From Nitrospira sp. UBA5698 (GTDB lineage: Bacteria; Nitrospirota; Nitrospiria; Nitrospirales; Nitrospiraceae), in assembly GCA_002420115.1 (NCBI GenBank), contig DIHK01000010.1, forward strand, positions 1 through 64,000: a stretch of DNA of 64,000 nucleotides. Direction: 5' to 3'. Position numbers and translations under genes: made by a program. Shown here in pieces: positions 48,563 through 57,255 of this stretch. Under the pieces are notes generated by a model that was given only the letters and a program-made list of their open reading frames with translations, ran no database searches and was not told where the DNA came from. Numbering within the stretch: the stretch's first letter is position 1; every line of letters begins with the position of its first letter.

Positions 48563-49921
48563 TTATCGTTTCAAGTTAACCAACTCTTGCAGCACCTCAT
48601 CCGAAGTCGTAATGACTCTCGAATTCGCCTGGAACCCTCGTTGGGCTGCAATCATCTCAATAAAACTTTCCCCCAGATCGACATTGGACAACTCAAGCGT
48701 GTTGGCAAGCACTCTCCCGAGGCCAGCCGATGTGGCTGCCCCGATCAACGGTTGTCCAGAAGTACCGGATTCGGCAAATGTGTTTTTCCCGGTTCGCACA
48801 AGACCAAGTGGATCAGGGAATCGTGCCAACGCCAACTGGGCCAACGGTCGGACCTGCCCATTCGAGAATCGCCCATTGATCATTCCGTTGGTCTCCACAC
48901 TGAACGTCTGTAGAGCTCCGGCGCCGAATCCATTCTGAGATTGCTGAACCAGCCCTGAGGCGGCACCGAACTGAGTGGTCAAATTCATGCCGGTTCCCCC
49001 ATCGGTCGTCACACTGGTGCCGAAGTTGAAGCTGATCGCCTGATCACCAGTCGCGCCGACAAAATCGATTTGCGATTGCCCGACCGTACCTCCGGCCGTG
49101 CCTCCAGCCGTACCGCTATCGTAACTCGTCACGACACTCTCCGTGTCCAAGGCGCCTGAGGTGTTAAAGGTCAGCGTCCCCGAGGCTAGCCGCACCAGCC
49201 CAAGCGTGGTATTCACGTTCGATGCGTGATAGTTGCCTGTGACGATCTCGTTTGTACTTCCCACGACGTTATAGGTCCAGGTGTTGGCCGCCGTTTTTGT
49301 AAAATAGCTCGTGAGAAGGTGACTGTTGCCGACGGAGTCATAGACGGTGATCGACGAGGAGAACCGAGACGTCCCCGCCGGATCCGCGAGCGAGAACGTA
49401 CTGGTCGTTGATTGTGAATTAAGATTGGCACCGATATCGACGCTGCTGGTCGGATTTGGAGGAGCCGTCGTCGTCGGAAGGGTCACACCGCTGATGCTGG
49501 CGGTGATGAGCCCATTGGTATTGACCTGAAACCCCTGGAGCAAGAATCCGCTCGGATCGACGATCTGGTTTTGTGCATTCAAATGAAACTGTCCCGCTCG
49601 AGAATAGAACGCCGCCCCGGCTGTGTCGCGAAGCACAAAAAATCCGTTGCCGTCTACGGCTAAATCCAATGCGTTGCTCGTGGTACTAAGTGAACCTTGG
49701 CTGAAGTTCCCTTGCACTCCGTTGAGCGCGACCCCCAGACCAGTCTGAATCGCTCCACCCGCCCCTCCCAGTGACGAACTGATCAGATCGGCAAAGACCG
49801 ACCGGCTGGATTTGAACCCCACCGTACTCAGGTTCGCAATATTATTTCCCACGACCGATAGCGCATTGCCGTTTGCGTTCAGCCCACTGACGCCCGTAAA
49901 AAGCGACGACAGAATTCCCAT
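48563..49921 (-). CDS. flgE: Flagellar hook protein FlgE
   Basis: The 452-residue protein begins MGILSSLFTGVSGLNANGNA with GNNIANLSTVGFKSSRSVFA, then LDLAVDGNGFFVLRDTAGAA, a hook-specific central region (STSFSLADPAG-like; here TFSLADPAGTSRFSSSITVY) and the C-terminal LELSNVDLGESFIEMIAAQR with GFQANSRVITTSDEVLQELV. FlgE polymerises into the hook under FlgD and FliK control. It is the last gene of the fliK-flgD-flgE operon. Confidence 0.97.
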   Translation of the reverse strand: MGILSSLFTGVSGLNANGNALSVVGNNIANLSTVGFKSSRSVFADLISSSLGGAGGAIQTGLGVALNGVQGNFSQGSLSTTSNALDLAVDGNGFFVLRDTAGAAFYSRAGQFHLNAQNQIVDPSGFLLQGFQVNTNGLITASISGVTLPTTTAPPNPTSSVDIGANLNSQSTTSTFSLADPAGTSRFSSSITVYDSVGNSHLLTSYFTKTAANTWTYNVVGSTNEIVTGNYHASNVNTTLGLVRLASGTLTFNTSGALDTESVVTSYDSGTAGGTAGGTVGQSQIDFVGATGDQAISFNFGTSVTTDGGTGMNLTTQFGAASGLVQQSQNGFGAGALQTFSVETNGMINGRFSNGQVRPLAQLALARFPDPLGLVRTGKNTFAESGTSGQPLIGAATSAGLGRVLANTLELSNVDLGESFIEMIAAQRGFQANSRVITTSDEVLQELVNLKR

Positions 49922-49941
49922 CGGTACAATCCTCCTCTTTG

Positions 49942-50595
49942 TTATCGCAGCTCAACAATATCGGACGGATCAATCGCTAAATCGCCGACCAGGAGTTTCG
50001 CCTGCCCTTGCTCCATGCGTACACCGGACACTGTGAGGCTGGCACGCCCCTCCACGTTCACTGACTTTCCTTCCCTGTCTGCTGCAGAAATGACATACCG
50101 ATACAGACCCTTTGGCATCCGTACGCCATCCTGGTTCTTTCCATCCCACTCAGCAGCCTGCGGTCCGGCCAGCCGATCGCGATGCTCCAGAGTCCGTATG
50201 ACTTGTCCATCTGCATTCTGAATGCTGACGAGAACTTTCGCGGCATTCTTCTCCAGTGAATAGCCGAAGGTGGCTGGTCCCTCTCCCAGCTGAACCAGCG
50301 GGTGGCCAATCGTCACTGTGCGGCCGATCATGGGAAGCAGTGTGAATTGTAAGGACGCCGTTTGCGCATCGAGGCTCTGCTGCAGTAATTGCGCTTGTTT
50401 GGCGCTCTGTTCGAGCTGGCTGAACTGCGCGAGCTGCGAGACAAACTCGGTATTGTCGGTCGGATTCAACGGGTCTTGGTTCTTCAGCTGCGTGACCAGC
50501 AGTTTAAGGAAGTCATCCTGTCCCAGCGCTCGCGGCCCAGTTTTTTCCGGCGTGGACGTGGTCCCGGTTGTGCTCAGTCCTGCAACATCGATCAT
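49942..50595 (-). CDS. flgD: Hook capping protein FlgD
   Basis: This 217-residue FlgD contains ALGQDDFLKLLVTQLKNQDP, LNPTDNTEFVSQLAQFSQLE, QSAKQ, the signature of the conserved N-terminal region, followed by a FlgD Tudor-like/Ig-like part (IQNADGQVIRTLEHRDRLAG; WDGKNQDGVRMPKGLYRYVI). FlgD caps the growing hook. The gene lies 22 bases downstream of fliK and 20 bases upstream of flgE. Confidence 0.97.
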   Translation of the reverse strand: MIDVAGLSTTGTTSTPEKTGPRALGQDDFLKLLVTQLKNQDPLNPTDNTEFVSQLAQFSQLEQSAKQAQLLQQSLDAQTASLQFTLLPMIGRTVTIGHPLVQLGEGPATFGYSLEKNAAKVLVSIQNADGQVIRTLEHRDRLAGPQAAEWDGKNQDGVRMPKGLYRYVISAADREGKSVNVEGRASLTVSGVRMEQGQAKLLVGDLAIDPSDIVELR

Positions 50596-50617
50596 GTGAA
50601 ATCTCCCTTAGTCTTAC

Positions 50618-52237
50618 TTACGCCACCACGTTCAGCCGTCCCTGGAGTGGACGGTACCGTTCATCCGACCACCCGTGAGCCTGCTCTCTAGTGTCCCCCT
50701 GGGATCCTTGATGTCCGGACCGTCCCTGTTCATGAAACAATCCCTGTTGGAACGACCGCCCACCACTCTGGCGATCGATATCCACTCGAAACTGTCCCAT
50801 GTCGAGTCCGTTCGCTTGAAGCGATGTTTGCAGTTTGTCCTGTCCGTTGATCAGGAACTGGCCAACCTCCACCCGATCCGTCGAGAAATGGGCGTGAACG
50901 GACTCATTCATCATGGCCACGCGGATGCTGACATGCCCCAACTCCGGTTGAGCCACCTCCAACACCACTGATCGCAAGAGAGAATGCGTCGGTGTCGGAG
51001 TCACGTCAGGCACATGGGAGACTGGCTGCGCCGGCGGCACATTGACAGTTGGAGCAGGTGCCGTTGGTACGGAGATGGTCTGACTTTGCGCGACAGCCGC
51101 ATACTGTTCCGTTGTGCGTCCGTTCATGGATGGAAGGTCAACCGCCATCCTCTGAAACAGCTTGGGCTCAGGATCACCCTGCTGCCGACTATCATGTTCG
51201 TGCCCTGACTGGCTGAACAGCTCTTTCTGATCGACAACCAGCGATTGTCCATGAGGGGTGATCCCCTGAGTCCTTGGACCGGTTTCTCCCTGATCCTCCT
51301 GAGCAAGCACAAGGAGAGGCGCCTGATTCTCCGGTGAATGATTGGCGACACCAGGCTCGCCTCGATCAAGAGCAGCCACGTTTCGATCGAATTGACTCCC
51401 CGGCAATAGCTTCCCGTCATGGCTTTGGACAAGCCGGGCCATATTGTAGTCGGAAGATGTAATGGCTCCACCGGATGATGATGGTTGAACTATAGCGTGA
51501 GCTTGCGCAGAATCGGCTACGTTCTCCGTCACGCCATTCTCACCCACGATACTCCCCAATGCGGTGGACTGCGTGACGTGAGACTGTCCCTTGAAAGACA
51601 GTGATGAATGCTTAGCCTGTTCCGGCATGTCAGTCGGTACGCTCGTTGTTCCTTGCTCGGGTGAGCGACGCTCGGCTGGCCGTACTGAAGCATCAATCGC
51701 CCCAAGTGCTGCTGAAGACTCTGCAGAGGAACTCGATTCGCGGCTGATTTCGCCTACACTGTCAGGCGCCTCCTGTCCCTCGCTGAGCATCATCCGAGCT
51801 TCTGCCTGGGACAAGGTTGCTGATGCCATCGACACAAACATTTGTCCTTCAGCTGCCGATCCTGAGTTACTCTGCGGCAGTGCCGATTCAGATTCCTCCC
51901 GTGAACTGTCCATTGTCTGGCTTTGAGTGTCGGTTGGCTCATCACTGTCTGAGGTACGAGCCTGCACGGCCTCAGACCGTTCCGCTTGGGATGCCCCTGA
52001 ATTGAGGCCTTTGGCCTGCTTGGGATCGGGTCGATCCTCAACCTTGTTGGATCCTCGAGGACTATCCGCTTCCTGCGTATTCCCCTTCTTCTCTTCACCA
52101 CGGACCCCCTGCAACACAGACGAAAAGCTCTTCCGAACGGCAGGACCGTTGAAAGAAGCAGATCGAGCAGCACGTACAGGCCCATCCGAGGTAGGGGTCG
52201 GTGTGGCGGAGAGTAGATCTGGCACAATGAAATCCAT
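50618..52237 (-). CDS. fliK: Hook-length control protein FliK
   Basis: From ATG 52237 this is a 539-residue protein. Most of it is low-complexity, rich in Ser, Gln, Glu and Pro, as expected for the disordered molecular ruler. The C-terminal Flg_hook domain is visible at about 420-510 (LRSVVLEVAQPELGHVSIRV, AMMNESVHAHFSTDRVEVGQ, INGQDKLQTSLQANGLDMGQ). FliK measures the hook and triggers the FlhB switch. It heads the fliK-flgD-flgE operon behind a sigma-54-like promoter. The frame continues upstream to 52489 across the promoter and repeat, which argues against that longer start. Confidence 0.92.
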   Translation of the reverse strand: MDFIVPDLLSATPTPTSDGPVRAARSASFNGPAVRKSFSSVLQGVRGEEKKGNTQEADSPRGSNKVEDRPDPKQAKGLNSGASQAERSEAVQARTSDSDEPTDTQSQTMDSSREESESALPQSNSGSAAEGQMFVSMASATLSQAEARMMLSEGQEAPDSVGEISRESSSSAESSAALGAIDASVRPAERRSPEQGTTSVPTDMPEQAKHSSLSFKGQSHVTQSTALGSIVGENGVTENVADSAQAHAIVQPSSSGGAITSSDYNMARLVQSHDGKLLPGSQFDRNVAALDRGEPGVANHSPENQAPLLVLAQEDQGETGPRTQGITPHGQSLVVDQKELFSQSGHEHDSRQQGDPEPKLFQRMAVDLPSMNGRTTEQYAAVAQSQTISVPTAPAPTVNVPPAQPVSHVPDVTPTPTHSLLRSVVLEVAQPELGHVSIRVAMMNESVHAHFSTDRVEVGQFLINGQDKLQTSLQANGLDMGQFRVDIDRQSGGRSFQQGLFHEQGRSGHQGSQGDTREQAHGWSDERYRPLQGRLNVVA

Positions 52238-52273
52238 GTCTATTAGTCCTCGTGAGATTCCGGCAGGGCTAAA

Positions 52274-52289
52274 TACAAGCCTCGTGCCA
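52274..52289 (-). promoter_or_regulatory. Sigma-54-like promoter of the fliK operon
   Basis: TGGCACG-AGGC-TTGTA has a perfect -24 half and correct spacing. The -12 half is TTGT rather than TTGC, which may lower activity. It lies about 37 bases upstream of the fliK start chosen here. Confidence 0.65.
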
Positions 52290-52473
52290 AGTTGACAGCT
52301 CCTGAGGAACTGAAATATCGCGTAGTTGTGATTCAACTCGCGATCACGTGGAGGAAAGGAGGAAAATATTTCTGGGTCGTAGGCAAAATGGATCAGAGTG
52401 AGAAAGAGCCCGCTCAGGATCGTCCCAGAGCGAAACCGAGGAGTCGAGGGACGAAACCGCCTCAGTGCGTAAC

Positions 52474-52527
52474 TCGTGAAGCGTCGCACGTGAAGCGTCC
52501 GAATCCGGAAACGAAATACGCTTCACG
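52474..52527. repeat. CGTGAAGCG repeat between motE-like gene and fliK
   Basis: CGTGAAGCG, five bases, CGTGAAGCGTCCGAATCCGG, AAACGAAATA and CGCTTCACGG form a compact copy of the family at 44653 and 36318, in plus orientation. The remaining part of this 336-base gap carries the fliK promoter and no gene. Confidence 0.8.
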
Positions 52528-52573
52528 GCGCGGTCTCGACAATCGTTGGGGACGTACTCAGGAATACTTCAGG

Positions 52574-53329
52574 CTAGGGCGTTTGGGCCAGCAACTGTTC
52601 GGTGAGTTTGGCGGCGCGGTCTGCCTTCACTTGGGAGAGGATTGCTCCGGCAGTTTTGGACTTGACCATTCGCAGAATTTCAATCGCTTTTCGATCCGGC
52701 ATCCGCTCAAGACGTGCCGCGGCATCCTCCGACGGCATCGACTCAAAGATTTTTGCCAACTGCGTCCGCTGATCCTGTGCTCCACGATCTTTATCCGCCT
52801 GGATCTTGGTCGATTGAGCTGCAGGGCGTTCCTCTTTGGCCCGTGCGCTCTGTATCCGCTTTTCCAACGCCTCGTTCTGCTCAAGGAGTTCCTCAACCTG
52901 GCCTCTCACGATCATGAGCCGTTCTTCATTCTGGCGAATGACCTCTTCTCGTCGATCCAGATCGCGCTTTCGTTGATCCAGCATCTCGAGTACTTCACGG
53001 GGCATCTCAATTGCTGGTCCCTGAGGCGCTGATCGGACCGCAGCCGTTGTCCCATCGTTGGCTTCAGATTCATGCGGTGGCCCTTCCGGCACGGAGGGTG
53101 GCCCTTCCTGCTTGGCGGAATTGTGCGGCGCCGAGGCCTTGGGTTTTGGATCTGAAGAGGCTTGCCCTAACTGAACCATGACCCAAAACAAAATCGTCGA
53201 AACGACCACTCCCCCGACCATCGTCCAAAGCGATCCACGCCGATTCTTCCTCAGCCGCGGCGCGAGCCACGTCCACCGAGTAGCCAGGGTGAACGGAGAC
53301 ACCTTCATCGGATTGATTGGCCGCTTCAT
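52574..53329 (-). CDS. MotE-like protein (MgtE N-domain type) of the flagellar cluster
   Basis: The 251-residue protein has an N-terminal transmembrane helix (LWTMVGGVVVSTILFWVMVQ), a Pro/Ser-rich linker, a coiled coil (REVLEMLDQRKRDLDRREEV, IRQNEERLMIVRGQVEELLE) and a C-terminal MgtE_N-like repeat (LAKIFESMPSEDAAARLERM, PDRKAIEILRMVKSKTAGAI). This architecture is common next to fliJ and resembles MotE, a periplasmic chaperone of the motor. It overlaps the fliJ end by four bases. The exact role is uncertain. Confidence 0.85.
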   Translation of the reverse strand: MKRPINPMKVSPFTLATRWTWLAPRLRKNRRGSLWTMVGGVVVSTILFWVMVQLGQASSDPKPKASAPHNSAKQEGPPSVPEGPPHESEANDGTTAAVRSAPQGPAIEMPREVLEMLDQRKRDLDRREEVIRQNEERLMIVRGQVEELLEQNEALEKRIQSARAKEERPAAQSTKIQADKDRGAQDQRTQLAKIFESMPSEDAAARLERMPDRKAIEILRMVKSKTAGAILSQVKADRAAKLTEQLLAQTP

Positions 53330-53766
53330 GAATCGCCTCGATCTCGGATGGGAATCCGGCGGCTTGCCGTCTCGTCTTCAGCCCATTGTTCCCGGCGTGC
53401 ACCCACCGCCTGCAGGGCTGCCTGACGCTGGTCGATCACTCTCTCAAGAAGCTTACAGTCCTGCCTGGCTTCAACAAGCCGTTCCTGAGTCTGCTGCCAC
53501 AGATCGGTCGCGTGATCGATTGAGGCACGGACTTGCCGCAGCGCAGACCGCTGGGCATCCATTTTCCCCTGCCATTGCAACAGATCCTCGATCGTCAGGC
53601 CCTGACCGGCCTGTTGAGCATAGAGCTCAGTATCCGCCTGAATCTGAACTTCCATCGTGCGATACTGTGCTTCACTGTGAGTAAGCGTTCGTGCAATTTG
53701 CGACAATTCCATCATCAGTGACTCGACGGTCTGTGCCCGAACCTTTCGTATCGAATCGAGACTCAT
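53326..53766 (-). CDS. fliJ: Flagellar export protein FliJ
   Basis: This 146-residue protein is almost wholly coiled coil (SLDSIRKVRAQTVESLMMEL, QIARTLTHSEAQYRTMEVQI; LRQVRASIDHATDLWQQTQE), the antiparallel hairpin expected of FliJ, the stalk of the export ATPase. It overlaps fliI by four bases upstream and the motE-like gene by four bases downstream. The C-terminus (RREQWAEDETASRRIPIRDR) is charged. Sequence conservation is low but position after fliI is diagnostic. Confidence 0.93.
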   Translation of the reverse strand: MSLDSIRKVRAQTVESLMMELSQIARTLTHSEAQYRTMEVQIQADTELYAQQAGQGLTIEDLLQWQGKMDAQRSALRQVRASIDHATDLWQQTQERLVEARQDCKLLERVIDQRQAALQAVGARREQWAEDETASRRIPIRDRGDS

Positions 53767-55070
53767 TCCGCTTGCCGCGCCAAGGCCTCAAGTTCCTGCA
53801 CCGATGCTGCCAGGTTGGCAGGCTGATCGATCGCCTGTCGGAGATATCCGTTGATCGAATCCTGGGCTTGCACGGCTTTATCGAGCCCCGCATTCATCCC
53901 GGCTTTGTACGCCCCTAACAGCACGAGATCTTCGGACTGTTGATACCGAGCCATCAGTTCAAGCACCCGCCTGGCGGCATCATGATGCGTCTTCCCGACA
54001 ATATCCCGCATGACACGGCTCGTGCTCTGGAGCAGATCAATGGCCGGGAAGTGATTGCGTGCGGCCAACGTACGTGACAACACAATATGGCCATCCAAGA
54101 TCGATCGAACGGTATCGGCAATGGGATCACTCAGGTCATCGCCATCCACCAACACGGTATACAGACCTGTAATGGTTCCTGGTCCAGGTCCCGTTCCCAC
54201 ACGCTCCAAGATCTTCGGCAGCAGCGCAAACACAGACGGCGTATAGCCTTTTGTTGTCGGAGGCTCTCCAATGGCCAGTCCGACCTCTCTCTGGCTATAG
54301 GCTAGTCGCGTGAGTGAATCCATCAACAAGAGTACCTGTCGTCCTGCATCGCGGAAATATTCGGCGATCGTCGTGGCCACCAATGCGGCTCGTAGACGGA
54401 TCAACGGGGCTTGGTCGGACGTAGCGACGACCACGACCGTTCGCGCAAGTGCATCGGCTCCCAGATCACGCTCAAGAAACTCGTTGACCTCTCGCCCGCG
54501 TTCCCCGATGAGCGCAATAACGTTGACATCTGCCTTTGTGTAGCGACTGATCATCCCTAACAGGACGCTCTTTCCAACTCCAGAACCTGAAAATATCCCC
54601 ATCTTTTGTCCACGGCCACAAGTCAGGAATCCATTGATCGCACGAACACCGAGATCAAGGGGATCCTGGATGCGGGCCCGTTCAAGGGGATTCGGTGCGG
54701 CAGCATGGAGCGGATAACGGAGGCTCGTCTTCGGCGTTCCTTTCCCGTCGATGGGGTCCCCGCATCCATCTAAAATCCTACCCAATAAGCCAGGTCCAAC
54801 TGCGAGGCTTGCCACCTGCCCGGTCATAGTGATGCGGCTGGCTGGTCCGATCCCGCGCATGTCTCCAAGCGGCATCAACAACACACGGTCTCCACGAAAT
54901 CCGACCACTTCCGCCATAATCGGCGCTGCACCCACCTCTCTCGTGATACGACAGAGCTCGCCAATGGTCGTCATCGGACCATAGCCTTCCACCACCATCC
55001 CCACCGCCTGGGCCACCCGGCCGGAGATCTCGATGGGTTCGATGTGCTCAAGCAGATGACTAATACTCAT
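53763..55070 (-). CDS. fliI: Flagellar export ATPase FliI
   Basis: From ATG 55070 this is a 435-residue F1-beta-like ATPase. Walker A is GIFSGSGVGKSVLLG, Walker B lies in VLLLMDSLTRLAYSQREVGL, followed by AIGEPPTTKGYTPSVFALLP, typical of FliI/type III ATPases. It energises unfolding of export substrates with FliH and FliJ. The first 40 residues are nearly duplicated by the small frame at 55060-55239, whose TAG stop lies inside this start. The longer frame to 55118 is part of that duplication and not used. Confidence 0.97.
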   Translation of the reverse strand: MSISHLLEHIEPIEISGRVAQAVGMVVEGYGPMTTIGELCRITREVGAAPIMAEVVGFRGDRVLLMPLGDMRGIGPASRITMTGQVASLAVGPGLLGRILDGCGDPIDGKGTPKTSLRYPLHAAAPNPLERARIQDPLDLGVRAINGFLTCGRGQKMGIFSGSGVGKSVLLGMISRYTKADVNVIALIGERGREVNEFLERDLGADALARTVVVVATSDQAPLIRLRAALVATTIAEYFRDAGRQVLLLMDSLTRLAYSQREVGLAIGEPPTTKGYTPSVFALLPKILERVGTGPGPGTITGLYTVLVDGDDLSDPIADTVRSILDGHIVLSRTLAARNHFPAIDLLQSTSRVMRDIVGKTHHDAARRVLELMARYQQSEDLVLLGAYKAGMNAGLDKAVQAQDSINGYLRQAIDQPANLAASVQELEALARQAE

Positions 55071-55239
55071 GCGGCACCGCCTGCCCCAAACAAGCTGACT
55101 GCATCTCAACAGGCACATCCACCATACATGTAACGGTCGTCACCGGGTCATAGTTGTTTACAACCACCCCCACGACCTGGGCTACCCGTCCGGATATCTC
55201 GATGGGTTCGATGTGCTCAAGGAGATGACTAAGACTCAT
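55060..55239 (-). pseudogene. Chimeric frame: fliI head joined to fliH tail (junction duplication)
   Basis: This 59-residue frame starts at ATG 55239 inside the fliH end and stops inside the fliI start. Residues 1-37 (MSLSHLLEHIEPIEISGRVA, then QVVGVVVNNYDPVTTVT) copy the first residues of FliI. Residues 40-57 (VDVPVEMQSACLGQAVP) copy the last residues of FliH, VDASLETQLARLGQAVQ. It is thus one unit of a tandem duplication of the fliH/fliI junction, about 170-180 bases. Both copies have diverged, so the event is not recent. It is probably a by-product, but it keeps the reading frames coupled and could be translated. Confidence 0.8.
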
Positions 55240-56254
55240 GATACACCCCAGGCTGCACCGCCTGCCCCAAGCGAGCCAACTGCGTCTCAAGGGAGGCATC
55301 CACCAATCGCGTACTGGTATGCAACAGGCAACTTCCCCGTGGAAGCGATGGGACCGCTTCAACGTTGATAACGAAGGGCGTGTCTCGCTGTCCTGCCAGC
55401 TCAGCCTTGGCCGCTTCCAGAATACCGGCATCCAATGGATGTGCTTGGATCACCACGCTCTCCGCGTCCCGGAGTGCAGTAATCCCAGCCTTGGCCTGAA
55501 CAACAATCTGCTCCCGGCACGATTCGGCCGACTCATGAAGAATCTTGGAAGCCACTTGAAACGCCAATTCGATCACGTCCGCTTCCATCGTCTGCCGCAC
55601 CGTTCCTCGCGCCATGTCAAACTGCCTGGCCGCGTTGGTCAGCACGGCCACGGCTTGTCGGCGTTCATCCTCCGCGAGCCGTCGTCCTTCCGCCAACCCC
55701 CGTTCATATTCCCCGGGCCCATCGGCTCCGCGAAACATTCCCCCCTCGTCGAACGTGTGAAAGGGTGCATTCTGGAGTCGGATCGCCCCGGACCGGACGG
55801 CCGCATGCTTCACCACCGAATTTTCCCCTCGCGCCAGATGCATCGCCAACAAACGCCGGACAGTGGCGATAACCACCTCGGTCTGAAACGGCTTCAAGAA
55901 GAAGTCGACCGCTCCAGCTTTCATCGCTCGGACAGCTAGCTCGACGGTCGCCGCCCCGGTCATCACTGCTCCGATGATCCGATTGTCGAGTTTCTGTACT
56001 TCTTCCAGGACGGCAATGCCGTCGCCATCCGGCAGCAACACGTCGACGATCAGCACCGTCGGCGCAATCTGCTTGACCATCGCCACCGCTTCCTGTCCCG
56101 AACCGGCAACACGGACATTGATGCGCTCGGACCTAAAGAGTTCAAGGAAGAGATTCCGAATGCTTTCCTCATCATCGACGACAAGGACCGATCCCTGAAC
56201 TCTGGAGAGTCCCTGCCCGTGAGAAGACATCGACGGCATAGCCGCAGCCGCCAC
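55229..56254 (-). CDS. fliH: Response-regulator receiver fused to FliH
   Basis: The 341-residue protein begins with a GTG that overlaps the fliG stop (TAGTG), with GGAG 8 bases upstream. Residues 20-140 are a complete receiver domain: acidic pocket D27/D28/E29, phosphoacceptor D71 in VLIVDVLLPDGDG, T99 in VMTG and K121 in FFLKPF. After a linker (141-180), residues 181-341 are FliH (GEYERGLAEGRRLAEDERRQ, ADVIELAFQVASKILHESAE, SCREQIVVQAKAGITALRD). FliH controls the FliI ATPase. A receiver on FliH is not part of the standard protein. The typical N-terminal FliH segment appears replaced by the receiver. Confidence 0.92.
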   Translation of the reverse strand: MAAAAMPSMSSHGQGLSRVQGSVLVVDDEESIRNLFLELFRSERINVRVAGSGQEAVAMVKQIAPTVLIVDVLLPDGDGIAVLEEVQKLDNRIIGAVMTGAATVELAVRAMKAGAVDFFLKPFQTEVVIATVRRLLAMHLARGENSVVKHAAVRSGAIRLQNAPFHTFDEGGMFRGADGPGEYERGLAEGRRLAEDERRQAVAVLTNAARQFDMARGTVRQTMEADVIELAFQVASKILHESAESCREQIVVQAKAGITALRDAESVVIQAHPLDAGILEAAKAELAGQRDTPFVINVEAVPSLPRGSCLLHTSTRLVDASLETQLARLGQAVQPGVYHES

Positions 56255-57246
56255 TAGAGCATCTCCTCGCCGACACCGGCGATGACAATACGGCCTTCGT
56301 CCTCCAGCTTTCGGCAGACTTTGAGAATGTTTTGTTGCGCTTTTTCCACATCGGATACTTTGACCGGTCCCCTGGCTTCCATATCATCCTTCAGCATTTC
56401 CGCAGCACGACTCGACATATTCTTGAAGAACTTTTCCTTCACTTCCGGATTGGCGCCGCGCAGCGCCACGGGCAAATCTTCCTTGCTGATTTCCTTCATG
56501 AGCTCCTGTATTCCACGATCATCTACTTTCACCATATCGTCGAAGACAAACATCAGTGCCCGAATGTTGTCGGCTAGCGTTTGGCTTTTCTCCGTGATGC
56601 GCGCCATGATGCCGCCTTCATTCGTTTTATCCATTCGCATCAGAATATTGGCGATCACCTCGGTGCCACCGACACTATGCGCACCGCCCCCTGTACCTGC
56701 CAACAATGTTTCTTGTAGCGTATCGCTCAGTTCCTCCAGCACATCCGGCTGCACCTCTTCCATTGTTGCCAACCGAAGCGCCACATCCCCGCGCATCTCC
56801 TCCGGAAGCGAGGCCAGGACCTGGCCGGCCTGGTCGCTCTCCAGATGCGCCAGGATGACGGCGACTGTTTGGGCATGTTCTATCTTGAGCATTTGCGTAA
56901 GCGTTTTCACGTCGACCCACTTCAACGCTTCAATTCCAGGATAATTTTTCTGCGTCATGGACTCAATGATCCGCGCCGCCTTGTCTGCTCCCAGTGCTTT
57001 GGTCAGCACGGTTTTGATGAACTCTCGTCCTTGAAATTGCACGCCTCCCGCGGCGCTCGCCGCCTGAAAATCAGAAATGACCACTTCTTCATCCTCTCGG
57101 GAAATTTGAGCGGTTCCGTTCATGAAGCTCCCCAGCTTCTTGATCTCCTTCGGATCCAGTTGCTTCATGACTTGGGCGGCCGCTTCTTCACCGATCGCCC
57201 GAAGCAAAATCGCCGCTTTTTGTTCACCGGTCAGAGTATTTGCCAT
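56254..57246 (-). CDS. fliG: Flagellar motor switch protein FliG
   Basis: The 330-residue protein begins MANTLTGEQKAAILLRAIGE and has EIKKLGSFMNGTAQISREDE, the FliG middle domain (IEHAQTVAVILAHLESDQAG, QVLASLPEEMRGDVALRLAT) and the C-terminal torque-generating domain (IRALMFVFDDMVKVDDRGIQ, LRGANPEVKEKFFKNMSSRA). FliG couples the C-ring to the stator. Length matches the family. It follows fliF by nine bases, and its TAG overlaps the GTG of fliH. Confidence 0.97.
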   Translation of the reverse strand: MANTLTGEQKAAILLRAIGEEAAAQVMKQLDPKEIKKLGSFMNGTAQISREDEEVVISDFQAASAAGGVQFQGREFIKTVLTKALGADKAARIIESMTQKNYPGIEALKWVDVKTLTQMLKIEHAQTVAVILAHLESDQAGQVLASLPEEMRGDVALRLATMEEVQPDVLEELSDTLQETLLAGTGGGAHSVGGTEVIANILMRMDKTNEGGIMARITEKSQTLADNIRALMFVFDDMVKVDDRGIQELMKEISKEDLPVALRGANPEVKEKFFKNMSSRAAEMLKDDMEARGPVKVSDVEKAQQNILKVCRKLEDEGRIVIAGVGEEML

Positions 57247-57255
57247 TGCCAGACT

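Noticed and set aside
55240..55431. Extension of the chimeric frame into fliH
   Set aside because: That part is an out-of-frame shadow of fliH. Only the segment from ATG 55239 copies the FliI start.
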